A stretch of DNA of 64,000 bases, from positions 5,952,001-6,016,000 of the forward strand of contig NZ_CP142523.1 in assembly GCF_036885605.1 (NCBI RefSeq), written 5' to 3'. Below are positions 54,632 to 63,302 of the stretch, one piece after another. Position 1 is the first letter of the stretch. Each line of letters begins with the position of its first letter. The stretch is from Janthinobacterium sp. TB1-E2. Lineage in GTDB: Bacteria > Pseudomonadota > Gammaproteobacteria > Burkholderiales > Burkholderiaceae_D. The notes beneath the pieces were generated by a model. That model had not been told where the DNA came from. It saw only the letters and a list, made by a program, of their open reading frames with translations, and did no database searches. Made by a program: the position numbers and the translations under genes.

Positions 54632-55777
54632 ATGAAGCACATGCCATGGCGCGACTTCTTCGCCCTCGTGGTCAGCATCGGCGTGGTGGGCCTGGGCCTG
54701 GGCGCCACCATGCCGCTCACCGCATTGACCCTGCACCAGCGCGGCGTGGGCACGGACATCATCGGCATGATCACGGCCGTCAGCGCCCTCGGCATCCTGG
54801 CCGCATCGCCATTCGTTTCGCGCTGGGTGGGGCGTTTCGGCGCGCGCGCCACCATGCTGGGCGCCGTGTGGGTGGCGTCGCTGGCGACGATCGCCATGCA
54901 GTGCACCGACCACCTGCTGGCGTGGAGCGTGCTGCGCTTCCTGTTCGGCGGCGCCATGGGCGTGCTGTTTACCATCGGCGAGGCGTGGGTCAACCGGCTG
55001 GCGCCCGACAATTCGCGGGGCCGCGTAGTGGCCATGTACACCACCAGTTTTACGTTTTTCCAGCTGATCGGCCCCGCCCTCGTGGCGCTGTTCAACGACA
55101 AGATTTCGTGGAGCTTCGCCGCCTGCGGCCTGCTGTTCTTGCTGGCCGTGCCGGGCCTGATGCTGATCTCGAACAGCGGCCCGGAAAGGGAGCCGGAAGA
55201 ACATGGCGTGAAGTGGACCCTGATCCTGCCGCGCATGCCGATGATCGTGCTGGGCGCCGCCTTCTTCGCCCTGTTCGATACCCTGGCATTGAGCCTGCTG
55301 CCGCTGTACGCGATGGAGCACGGCATCGGCACCGACCTGGCCCTGCTGTCGGCCACCGTGGTGCTGGTGGGCGACACGGGCCTGCAATTCGCGCTGGGAT
55401 GGATGGCCGACCGCTACGGCCGCGCCAAAGTCCACGCGGGCTGCGGCGTGGCCGTCTGCCTGCTGCTGCCGCTGCTGCCGTTTGCCGTCGGCACGCCGTG
55501 GCTGTGGTGGACCTTGCTGCTGTTGCTGGGCGCGGCGGCGGGCGGCATCTACATGCTGGCGCTGGTGGCCTGCGGCGAACGGTTTACGGGCCTGTCGCTG
55601 ACCAGCGCCAGCGCCATCGTCAACGCCACCTGGGGCGTGACAAGTGGCGGCGGCCCCCTGCTGACGGGCGTCCTGATGCAATCGGTGGGCGTGAACGCCC
55701 TGCCGGCCGTGATGTGGGTATGCGCCGCCATTTTCGTCGGCAGCGCCGTGTGGGAACGCAGGAAGGGGATCGTTTAA
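54632..55777 (+). CDS. MFS transporter, YcaD/drug-resistance-like
   Basis: A 381-residue, 12-TM transporter. FALVVSIGVVGLGLGATMPLTALTLHQRG, FVSRWVGRFGARATML in the TM2-3 loop and WMADRYGRAKVHA in the second half are the MFS motif-A positions, and LRFLFGGAMGVLFTIGEAWVNRLAPDNSRGRV resembles the YcaD subgroup. Cargo is not known. The ATG at 54632 follows AGGGGGCGG; upstream in-frame codons lack support. It is convergent with the anti-sigma-like gene. Confidence 0.88.
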   Translation: MKHMPWRDFFALVVSIGVVGLGLGATMPLTALTLHQRGVGTDIIGMITAVSALGILAASPFVSRWVGRFGARATMLGAVWVASLATIAMQCTDHLLAWSVLRFLFGGAMGVLFTIGEAWVNRLAPDNSRGRVVAMYTTSFTFFQLIGPALVALFNDKISWSFAACGLLFLLAVPGLMLISNSGPEREPEEHGVKWTLILPRMPMIVLGAAFFALFDTLALSLLPLYAMEHGIGTDLALLSATVVLVGDTGLQFALGWMADRYGRAKVHAGCGVAVCLLLPLLPFAVGTPWLWWTLLLLLGAAAGGIYMLALVACGERFTGLSLTSASAIVNATWGVTSGGGPLLTGVLMQSVGVNALPAVMWVCAAIFVGSAVWERRKGIV

Positions 55778-55781
55778 CCCG

Positions 55782-56606
55782 CTACTTTTTTTCCAGCCGC
55801 TGCCGCAGTTCCTCGGCCACCGGATAGTCGGGATAGGCCTGCCGGAACGCCGTCCACTCCTCGCGCGCCAGTGCGTCCTCGCCGGCCTTGAGCAGGGCGT
55901 CGATCTTCACCAGCCACACGCCAGCGTCGAGTTTTGCGGCCGGCGGCAACGGCGCGGAGCGAGCCGCGACGGGCGCGGGCATGGCCAGCGCGCGCTGCAC
56001 GGGTGCCTGGCGCTGCAGGCTGGACTCGGCCTGCATGGCCGCTTGCTGCTCCATCGCCTCGCTCATCGCCGTGGCAGGCGCCGGTGGCGGCGGCGGTGCT
56101 GGCGGCGCCGGTGGGGCAACTGCTACCGCCTGCGGCGTGGGAAACGAGGCTGGCGCCGGCGGCGCTGGCTTGGCTGCCATTTTGGCCATGGCGCGCGGCG
56201 CTGGCGCAGCTGCGGTCGATTCGGCAGCCTGCGGCACTGGCGCCGCTGCCGGCACCACCTCCTGCGTGACCGGTTCCCCCACCACAGGAAATTGCGCTGG
56301 CTTCGAGCCGAACCAGTCCACGCCGATCAGGTTCACGGTCAGCAGCACGGCTGCGGCCAATCCCAGCGGAACGCGCCAGCGCTGCAGGTAATCCGGCGAT
56401 TTCTTGGCCGGCAAGGTGCGCAGCACGCCATCGGCGCTGTCGTTCGCGGCTGCCGGCTGCTGCAAGGCTTTTTCCGCATCCGCCAGAATGGCCGCATCGA
56501 GCGCGCTGGAAGGCGCGGGCTGCGGCAGGCTGGCCAGCAGCGCGTTCAACTCCTCGTCAATCGGTGCGTCGTTCGGTTTGTCGTTATTTTGATCGTGCGT
56601 ATTCAT
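55782..56606 (-). CDS. Anti-sigma-like single-TM protein with Pro/Ala-rich linker
   Basis: A 274-residue protein. The cytosolic N terminus (acidic, DEELNALLASLPQPAPSSALDAAILADAEKAL) could hold a sigma factor. One transmembrane helix lies at about 79-96. A long Pro/Ala-rich stretch (about 105-215) reaches the periplasm. A C-terminal helical hairpin (LDAGVWLVKIDALLKAGEDALAREEWTAFRQAYPDYPVAEEL) resembles a TPR-like unit. Its ATG overlaps the sigma factor's TGA (ATGA). The anti-sigma role is inferred from position and topology; no named anti-sigma domain is recognised. Confidence 0.75.
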   Translation of the reverse strand: MNTHDQNNDKPNDAPIDEELNALLASLPQPAPSSALDAAILADAEKALQQPAAANDSADGVLRTLPAKKSPDYLQRWRVPLGLAAAVLLTVNLIGVDWFGSKPAQFPVVGEPVTQEVVPAAAPVPQAAESTAAAPAPRAMAKMAAKPAPPAPASFPTPQAVAVAPPAPPAPPPPPAPATAMSEAMEQQAAMQAESSLQRQAPVQRALAMPAPVAARSAPLPPAAKLDAGVWLVKIDALLKAGEDALAREEWTAFRQAYPDYPVAEELRQRLEKK

Positions 56607-57169
56607 GCCTGTCCTCCCGCGCCAGCGGCGCTGTCCAAGCCCGCGCGCAATTTCTGCATGGCGTAGCGCAGCCGGCTCTTGACGGTTTCCGCTTCCGCCC
56701 CCGTCACGACGGCGATCTCGAGAATGCTCATGCCGCTGAACTGCTGCAGCACCAGCGCTTCCTTCTGCTCGGCCGGCAACGCGGCGATGGCCGCATGCAG
56801 CAACGCATGCTGCTGTTTCTGCTCCAGCGATTGCGGCGGCGATGCGTCCTCGTCCGCCAGTTCGCCCGCAGCGTCGATTTCCTGTCCTTCCCGCTGGCGC
56901 AGCAGGTCGATCAGGCGGTTGCGCGCGATCTGGTACAGATAGGTGCGGAACGCCGCCTGCGGCTGGTAGCCGGCGCGCGCCGCATGCAGGCTGGCCCACG
57001 CATCCTGCACGATCTCGTCCACCCACGCGCGGCGCGGCGAACGCCAGGCCACGAAGCGGTACAGGCCCTGGCTGTGGCGCCGGTACAGTTCGCGAAACGA
57101 CGGCAGGTCGCCGGCGCCGTAGCGCAGCATCAGGTCTTCATCCGTCGCGGTCATCAGGGTGTCGGGCAT
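56603..57169 (-). CDS. ECF-like RNA polymerase sigma factor
   Basis: A 188-residue sigma factor. Region 2 (SFRELYRRHSQGLYRFV, DEIVQDAWASL, FRTYLYQIARNRLIDLLRQ) and region 4 (LPAEQKEALVLQQFSGMSILEIAVVTGAEAETVKSRLRYAMQKLR) are present and regions 1 and 3 absent, as in ECF sigmas. The start at 57169 lies 50 nt downstream of the beta-propeller gene's stop; MTATDED five codons further in is an alternative. It is followed by a coupled anti-sigma-like gene, so it is presumably held inactive until an envelope cue. Confidence 0.9.
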   Translation of the reverse strand: MPDTLMTATDEDLMLRYGAGDLPSFRELYRRHSQGLYRFVAWRSPRRAWVDEIVQDAWASLHAARAGYQPQAAFRTYLYQIARNRLIDLLRQREGQEIDAAGELADEDASPPQSLEQKQQHALLHAAIAALPAEQKEALVLQQFSGMSILEIAVVTGAEAETVKSRLRYAMQKLRAGLDSAAGAGGQA

Positions 57170-57218
57170 GCGGACCAGTGTAGCCGAACTACGCGGCAGC
57201 GGCAATTTCACTACGCCG

Positions 57219-59105
57219 TCAACGTGCAGTGGGTGCATAGCTGATGCGGCGCACTTCGCGTATCTGTCCATCACTGAGCGCCCCTTCCACCAGTTCATAG
57301 CCGAGCAAAGCGAAGACCCGGCCCTGCAGGAACAGGGGCCGCGCATTGCCATACCAGTCCACGCAGGACGCGCGGCAGCCGTCGTCCGGCGCCTGGCCCG
57401 GCCGCGCGGCCAGCGCACCCAGTTCCGTCAAAGTCAAACCGCTGTTGCGCAAGTAGAGTACGGAGGCGGCTGGCTTGTTGAGCCCGGGCCGCTCATCCAC
57501 GCCCAGGATGGGCAAGCCGATCACGCCCTCACCGGCCGCTTGCGGCTTGTAGAAAAAGCCGTGGCTGCGCGACTCGCCCTGCGCCGCGTCGGCGCGGATG
57601 TAGCGCGTGGCAATCGCCGCCTGCGCCCCCAGGCCGATGGTGCTGAAGTGCAGATCCCTGCCCTGCGCGCCGATCACCACGGCGTCATTGCCCAGCGCCT
57701 CGATGCGCTCCACGCCGTGCGGCAGGGACAAGGCTTGCACATTGCCCGCATCGGCCCAGCGCACGGCGTACAGGGGCTGGCGCGGCCAGGCCTGGTCCGC
57801 CTTGCGGCGTCCCGGATTGCCCGGATTGCCGTACAACAGATAGGACCCCACATAGCGGTTCTGCAAGCCGTAGCCGCCGCCACCGGGCAGCGCCTTGTAG
57901 CTGCTGGCGGGCGCGCTGTCGCGGCCATCGGAAAACGACGCCAAGGGTACGCGCAGCAAGGCCATGTCGCCCCGCCCTCTTGCACCATCCCACATGGCGT
58001 CGCCCTGGCCCTCGGCACGCAGCAGCACGTTCAGGTGGCCGTCAGCGCTTTCCAGGAACGAGAGCTGGTCGACGGGCGCGCCGGCCACCTTCAGGGCGCT
58101 GGGCGCGCTGCCGTCGAGGGGAATGCGGAACACGCCCGAGTCACTGCCGCGCCGCGTCGTCCACACGAAAACGGATTCGCCCGACACATAAAATACGCGG
58201 CCCTGCGGCCCCATCACGGCCGTCGCTTCGCAGCGCATGTCGCGCTGCGCCAGGTCGCACACGGTGACCGTATGCAGGGTCAGGCCGAAGCCCGTTTCAG
58301 GTTCTTCATCGGTACGGTAGATGCGCGTGGCCGGGGCGATGCGCTTGAAGTCGGACGGCACGGCGTCAGGACGCCAGCGGCGCAGCGCGGGGAAGCCGCC
58401 GAACGGGTCGCCCCGGCGCAAGTTCAGCGACAGGGGCGAATAGAACACCAGTTTGCCGCCGACCAGGCGGCTCGCGTAATTGCGCGACGAGTAATAATCG
58501 TTGGAGCGCAAGTGATAGGTGGAACGGTAGGCCAGCTTGCCGTCCCCATTGACGTCGAACAGGCCGATCTCCGTGCCGCCACGGCTGTAGCTGTAGCCGA
58601 TCACCACGACCGTGTCGCCATCGATCAGCATTTCGTCATACCAGCTGCCGGAAGGATCGCTGCCCGGCGCGAACGCGTCGAGCGAGGACACGGGCTGCAG
58701 GGCATTGCCCCCCACCGCCACCGTAAACAGCTTGCCGCGCCGGAGCATCACCAGGTGCTTGCCATGCAGCTTGACGATGCCGCCTTCGTCCACGCCCGCC
58801 GTCTGCACATTGGTGACGGATTCCGCCGCTTCTGCCGATGGCGCGGGGGCAGCCTTGGCCGCCATCGGCGCGGGAGGGGCGGGAGGAGCGGGTGGAGCCG
58901 ACATGGACTGCGCCGTGGCGCGCTGCAGTTTCTGCTGCTCCCGCAGCAAGGCCGCCTGGCGCGCCTGCAGCTGCTGCAGGTAGCTGCTCAAGGCCTGCTC
59001 GCTGGCGAACGGCGCCAGGGTCTTGCGCGGCGCCGTGCCGGCGGCGTGGCTGCCTGCCGACAGCAGCAGGGACAGTGTCAATGTGATCTTGAGGGCGCTG
59101 GACAT
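57219..59105 (-). CDS. Secreted beta-propeller domain protein
   Basis: A 628-residue protein with a Sec signal peptide (LLLSAGSHAAG), a Gln/Arg-rich coiled segment (SYLQQLQARQAALLREQQKLQRAT), an APPAPPAPPAP linker and then a beta-propeller. The NVQTAGVDEGGIVKLHGKHLVML start is the hallmark of the C-terminal-propeller family PF09826. Two Cys near the C terminus (DDGCRASCVDW) may form a disulfide. The role of the family is unknown. GGAGAAG precedes the ATG. It is the first gene of the propeller-sigma-anti-sigma set and may be its sensor or target. Confidence 0.87.
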   Translation of the reverse strand: MSSALKITLTLSLLLSAGSHAAGTAPRKTLAPFASEQALSSYLQQLQARQAALLREQQKLQRATAQSMSAPPAPPAPPAPMAAKAAPAPSAEAAESVTNVQTAGVDEGGIVKLHGKHLVMLRRGKLFTVAVGGNALQPVSSLDAFAPGSDPSGSWYDEMLIDGDTVVVIGYSYSRGGTEIGLFDVNGDGKLAYRSTYHLRSNDYYSSRNYASRLVGGKLVFYSPLSLNLRRGDPFGGFPALRRWRPDAVPSDFKRIAPATRIYRTDEEPETGFGLTLHTVTVCDLAQRDMRCEATAVMGPQGRVFYVSGESVFVWTTRRGSDSGVFRIPLDGSAPSALKVAGAPVDQLSFLESADGHLNVLLRAEGQGDAMWDGARGRGDMALLRVPLASFSDGRDSAPASSYKALPGGGGYGLQNRYVGSYLLYGNPGNPGRRKADQAWPRQPLYAVRWADAGNVQALSLPHGVERIEALGNDAVVIGAQGRDLHFSTIGLGAQAAIATRYIRADAAQGESRSHGFFYKPQAAGEGVIGLPILGVDERPGLNKPAASVLYLRNSGLTLTELGALAARPGQAPDDGCRASCVDWYGNARPLFLQGRVFALLGYELVEGALSDGQIREVRRISYAPTAR

Positions 59106-59173
59106 CGCTTCTTCTCCGGTTGGCTGGGGTGTCCAACATGAAACGCGGCAGCGCAGAAAAAGGGGTTAAATAC

Positions 59174-59191
59174 GCGTGAAAATAATCACGC
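59174..59191 (-). terminator. Hairpin after the TRIC gene
   Basis: GCGTGA-N6-TCACGC lies 12 nt after the TRIC stop on the minus strand and is followed by GTATTT. It may separate the TRIC gene from the beta-propeller operon. Confidence 0.4.
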
Positions 59192-59202
59192 AGCGTTTTA
59201 CC

Positions 59203-59826
59203 TTATTCAAAACCCCGTATGCGGTCGCCATTGAAATTCGGCAGCCGCCACTCGAAGTGCAGTGCCAGGAAGCGGAACAGGAAACCGGCGCCGATGGACG
59301 CCAGCTGCGCCACGGAGCTGTCGACCTTGAAGTACAGCAGGCCCACGTACAGGCTGCCCGTGAACAGCGCCACGGTGGCATACACTTCGCGCTGCAGCAC
59401 GAGGGGAATCTGGTTGCACAGGATATCGCGCAGCAGGCCGCCAAAGACACCCGTGATCATCCCCGCCAGCACGACGATGGCCGGATGCATCTTGGCCGAC
59501 ATGGCGATGTCGCAGCCGATCACGCAAAACGCCACCAGGCCCAGTCCGTCGACCAGCAGGAAGATGGCGCGCAGATGGTGCAGATAGCGAGCGACGAAGG
59601 CCGTGACAATGGCCGCGCCGATGGTAAACAGCAGGTACTCGGGATGCGCGATCCAGCCCAGCGGATAGTGCCCCAGCAGCACGTCGCGCACGGTACCGCC
59701 GCCGAGTGCCGTGACGGTGCCGATCATGCAGATGCCGAACAAGTCCATGCCGCGCCGCATGCCCATGATGGCGCCGGACATCGCTTCGGCGACGATCGCC
59801 ACCAGGTAAATCGTATATAGCAGCAT
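59203..59826 (-). CDS. TRIC-family trimeric intracellular cation channel homologue
   Basis: A 207-residue membrane protein of the YadS/UPF0126 family, built as two repeats, each ending with the signature GGGTVRD and FGGLLRD. About seven TM helices are visible. Prokaryotic TRIC homologues conduct K+/Na+. The start is 4 nt after the stop of the PBP1 gene, so it is the distal gene of that unit. Confidence 0.9.
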   Translation of the reverse strand: MLLYTIYLVAIVAEAMSGAIMGMRRGMDLFGICMIGTVTALGGGTVRDVLLGHYPLGWIAHPEYLLFTIGAAIVTAFVARYLHHLRAIFLLVDGLGLVAFCVIGCDIAMSAKMHPAIVVLAGMITGVFGGLLRDILCNQIPLVLQREVYATVALFTGSLYVGLLYFKVDSSVAQLASIGAGFLFRFLALHFEWRLPNFNGDRIRGFE

Positions 59827-59830
59827 GGTC

Positions 59831-62260
59831 TTACTCTTCCGAAAATGATTTGAGAATTTGTTCGCGTTCGCGCGCTTCGCTCAGGGTGCGCGCTTCGTTC
59901 GTGCCCGTGCTCGAGCCGCCATCGCCGGCGTCACCGTGCGCCATGCGCGTATCCGCATCGCCGCTGCCGCAGCCGACGCTGCTGTGGATAAAGGCAAAGT
60001 TATCCTTCAGGCAGTCGCCAGCCAGGTATTCGGCATACACGTAATCGCCGTCGAGCAGGGCCAGGCCAGGCGGTTCGGCCAGCACCTGCTCGCGGCGGCC
60101 CTGCACGGCCACCTGCATGTAGTCGCGCCAGACGGGCAGCGCCAAAGTCCCCCCCGTGGCATTGCCCAGGCTTTTCGGCTGGTCGTAGCCGAGCCAGACG
60201 ACGGAGACGAGGCCGGACGAGTAGCCGGCGAACCAGGCGTCGTAGGCGTTATTCGACGTGCCCGTCTTGCCGGCAGCGTCGCCGCGTCCCAGCGCCAGCG
60301 CGCCGCGGCCCGTGCCGCTCTTGACGACGTCGCGCAGCATGCTATCCATGACGTAGGCATTGCGCGTGGAGATGACTTGGGTGCCCGGCGCCGGCGCATC
60401 CTTGGCGCGTGGCGCCGCATCGCTGAACAGCACTTCGCCGCTGCGGCTGCGCACTTCCTTGATCAGTTTCGGCGGCATCTGCATGCCGCCATTGGCGAAT
60501 ACGGCATACGACTGCGCCAGCTGCAGCGGCGTGACGGCGCCCGCGCCCAGCGCCAGCGGCAGGGAGACGGGATTGCGCGCGCCCTCGAAGCCGAAGCGCG
60601 TGGCGTAGTGCTGCACGTAGCCGGGGCCGGCCGCCTGCATCAGGCTCACAGCCACCAGGTTTTTCGAGCGCACGAGACCACGCCGCACGCTGATGAAGCC
60701 TTCATAGTTGTTGCCGTAATTGCGCGGACGCCATGGCCGTGCGCCCGTTTCCTGCGGCAGCAGCAAGCGCTGCGTGTCATCGACGGCCGTGCCCGGAAAA
60801 TAGCCCTTTTCCAGCGCCGCCGAATACACGAAGGGCTTGAAGCTGGAACCGGGCTGGCGGTAGGCCTGCATGGCGTGGTTGTAGTGGTTGCGGTAAAAAT
60901 CAAAGCCGCCCGCCATGGCGACGATCTCGCCGCTGTGCGCCTCGACGGAAATGAGCGCGCCTTCCATCTCGGGCAGCTGGCTCACCAGCCAGCCCTTTTT
61001 CGCCGCGTCGCGCACCACGCGGATCACGCTGCCCTCGGCGATGGCGCGCTTGCCATCCCACTGCAGCTTGCCACCCAGGCGCGCTTCCGATGCCGTCAGC
61101 ACGATCTCGTCGCCATTGCGCAGCTGCGCCATCACCTGGCGCTTGCCGGCGGTATCGACCTTGCGCACGAGGGCGGCGCGCAATTCTCCACTGTCCGGGT
61201 AGGCGGCCAGCTGGCGCGCCACGCTGTCTTCGGAGGCGGCCAGGCGCGCTTCCGGGCCACGGTAGCCACGGCGCGCCTGCGCATTCAACAGCCCATTGCG
61301 CAGCGACTTGTCGGCTGCCCGCTGCGGCGCCATGCGGATGGTCGTCGTCACGTCCAGGCCCATGCTGTAGGCGCCTTCGGGATAGCTTTGCAGGATCAGC
61401 TGGCGCGCTTCCTCGACCGCATATGCGGCCGCATGCACGGAGCTGTTGCGGTCCTTGTTCAGGGCCAGTTTTTCCGCCACGGCCGCGTCGTATTCGGCCG
61501 GCGTGATGTAGCCGAGTTCGCGCATGCGCTGCAGGATGTAATGCTGGCGCACGGTGGCGCGCTGGGGATTGGCGACGGGGTTGTAGGCCGACGGGGCCTT
61601 CGGCAAGCCGGCCAGCATGGCCGCCTCCGCGATGCTGACGTCGGCCAGCGGCTTGTCGAAATAAATGTTCGAGGCGGCGGAAAAACCGTAGGAACGCTCG
61701 CCCAGATAAATCTGGTTCATATACAGTTCCAGCAGCTTGTCCTTGCCGTAGTGCTGTTCCAGCTTGTAGGCGAGCAGCATCTCCGTCAGCTTGCGCTGCA
61801 CGGTCTTTTCGCGCGACAGGAAGAAGTCGCGCGCCACTTGCATGGTGATGGTGCTGGCGCCCTGCGCATGGTGGCCCGTGACGACGTTGGCCAGGGTGGC
61901 GCGCGTCAAGCCATAGAAATCGACGGCGCCATGCTCGTAGAAACGCGCATCCTCGATGGCCAGCAAGGCCTGGCGCATGCGCAGGGGGATTTCCTTGAGG
62001 GGCAGGAATTCGCGGCGCTCTTCGCCGTATTCGGCCAGCAGCTCGCCTTCGCTCGAGAAAATACGCAGCGGCAGTGCGGGCTTGTACTGGGCCAGGTGCT
62101 CGACGGCCGGCAAATCCTGCCACGCCTGGCGCAGCCACCAGCCGCCCGCCAGCGCGGCGGCCATGCCCAGGCCCAGGGTCAATCCCAGGCCGAATTTCAG
62201 ATTGCGCGCCAGCTTAGACTGGGGCTTGCGGGTGCTGCTGTCGTTCGCTTGTGCTTCCAT
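59831..62260 (-). CDS. mrcA: Penicillin-binding protein 1A, bifunctional
   Basis: An 809-residue class A PBP. A cytosolic tail and TM helix (about 24-45) precede the GT51 glycosyltransferase (EDARFYEHGAVD, GASTITMQVARDFF, RKLTEMLLAYKLEQHY, GERSYGFSAASNIYFDK), then the transpeptidase with PGSSFKPF (nucleophile Ser), SKN and GKTGTSNN. It polymerises and cross-links peptidoglycan in the periplasm. AAGGAA precedes the ATG at 62260. It is divergent from the argP-like gene. Confidence 0.94.
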   Translation of the reverse strand: MEAQANDSSTRKPQSKLARNLKFGLGLTLGLGMAAALAGGWWLRQAWQDLPAVEHLAQYKPALPLRIFSSEGELLAEYGEERREFLPLKEIPLRMRQALLAIEDARFYEHGAVDFYGLTRATLANVVTGHHAQGASTITMQVARDFFLSREKTVQRKLTEMLLAYKLEQHYGKDKLLELYMNQIYLGERSYGFSAASNIYFDKPLADVSIAEAAMLAGLPKAPSAYNPVANPQRATVRQHYILQRMRELGYITPAEYDAAVAEKLALNKDRNSSVHAAAYAVEEARQLILQSYPEGAYSMGLDVTTTIRMAPQRAADKSLRNGLLNAQARRGYRGPEARLAASEDSVARQLAAYPDSGELRAALVRKVDTAGKRQVMAQLRNGDEIVLTASEARLGGKLQWDGKRAIAEGSVIRVVRDAAKKGWLVSQLPEMEGALISVEAHSGEIVAMAGGFDFYRNHYNHAMQAYRQPGSSFKPFVYSAALEKGYFPGTAVDDTQRLLLPQETGARPWRPRNYGNNYEGFISVRRGLVRSKNLVAVSLMQAAGPGYVQHYATRFGFEGARNPVSLPLALGAGAVTPLQLAQSYAVFANGGMQMPPKLIKEVRSRSGEVLFSDAAPRAKDAPAPGTQVISTRNAYVMDSMLRDVVKSGTGRGALALGRGDAAGKTGTSNNAYDAWFAGYSSGLVSVVWLGYDQPKSLGNATGGTLALPVWRDYMQVAVQGRREQVLAEPPGLALLDGDYVYAEYLAGDCLKDNFAFIHSSVGCGSGDADTRMAHGDAGDGGSSTGTNEARTLSEAREREQILKSFSEE

Positions 62261-62387
62261 GGTGGTATTCCTTGCTGCCAGGAGGCCGTACGCTGGCGCG
62301 CGGCACTCCATCAAAGAGGCATTGTGCACTGCAACATCCTCATCCTTATGAAAAGTAAGTATTATTTAGTATTGATAAATTTTTCTT

Positions 62388-63290
62388 ATGCAGGCGATGA
62401 CCATGGATCTCAATCCCAAACATACGGAAGCATTCCGCGCCGTCGTCGAAACGGGCAGTTTCGAACAGGCGGCGCTGCGGCTGCACCTGACCTCCCCCGC
62501 CATTTCCCAGCGGGTGCGGGCGCTGGAAAGCCAGCTGGGCAATTCGCTGATCGTGCGCAGCCGTCCCGCGCGCGCCACGCGCATGGGCCAGCGGCTGATG
62601 CAGTATCTGAAACGGGCCAAGCTGCTGGAAGCGGACTTGCAGGCGGAACTGGCAGTGCAGCAGGATGCGCCGCTGACCCTGGTGCTGGCGCTGAATGCCG
62701 ATTCGATGGGCACCTGGTTTTTCCCGGCCCTGTCCGAGGTGCTGATACGCGAGCGCGTGCTGCTGGACCTGACCGTGGAAGACCAGGATCACACCTACAC
62801 CTTGCTGGAAACGGGCATGGCGATCGGCTGCATCAGCACGGAGCCAAAACCCATGCGCGGCTGCACGGCCGAGCCGCTGGGCGTGATGCGCTACTGGCTG
62901 GTGGCCACGCCCGCGTTCCGCCAGCAGTGGTTTGCGCACGGGCTGACGCGCAAGGCGGCGCGCACGGCGCCCGTCGTCGCGTACACGCGCAAGGACACCC
63001 TGCAATCGTCGTTCCTGCAAGAAGCGCTGGGGCTGCCAGAAGGGGCCTACCCCTGCCATTACGTGCCGGGCGCCACCTCGCACTTCAACGCCATCCGCTA
63101 CGGCCTCGGCTACGGCATGGTGCCCGAGTTGCTGCTGAAAGCGAATACGGATGGCGAACTGGTGGAAATGCTCACGCCCAAGACGCCGGCCGACGTGGCC
63201 CTGTACTGGCACACGTGGAAGGTGCAGTCGCCGCGCATGGAGCAGCTGTCGCGGCAAATCATCGCGGCGGCGCGCAGCATGCTGAAATAA
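62388..63290 (+). CDS. argP: LysR family regulator, ArgP/LysG-like
   Basis: A 300-residue LysR regulator. The N-terminal HTH is HTEAFRAVVETGSFEQAALRLHLTSPAISQRVRALESQLG, then a periplasmic-binding-like effector domain with LTLVLALNADSMGTWFFPAL, HFNAIRYGLGYGMVPELL. ArgP-type regulators sense lysine/arginine and control exporters; none of those exporters is adjacent here. ATGs at 62397 and 62403 (AGG about 8 nt upstream) are alternative starts. It is divergent from mrcA across an AT-rich gap likely holding both promoters. Confidence 0.87.
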   Translation: MQAMTMDLNPKHTEAFRAVVETGSFEQAALRLHLTSPAISQRVRALESQLGNSLIVRSRPARATRMGQRLMQYLKRAKLLEADLQAELAVQQDAPLTLVLALNADSMGTWFFPALSEVLIRERVLLDLTVEDQDHTYTLLETGMAIGCISTEPKPMRGCTAEPLGVMRYWLVATPAFRQQWFAHGLTRKAARTAPVVAYTRKDTLQSSFLQEALGLPEGAYPCHYVPGATSHFNAIRYGLGYGMVPELLLKANTDGELVEMLTPKTPADVALYWHTWKVQSPRMEQLSRQIIAAARSMLK

Positions 63291-63302
63291 TTATCGTGAC
63301 AA

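Noticed and set aside
56607-57026. Upstream extension of the anti-sigma-like frame
   Set aside because: It is the shadow frame of the sigma factor gene; the ATG at 56606 sits in an ATGA overlap and begins a sensible acidic N terminus.
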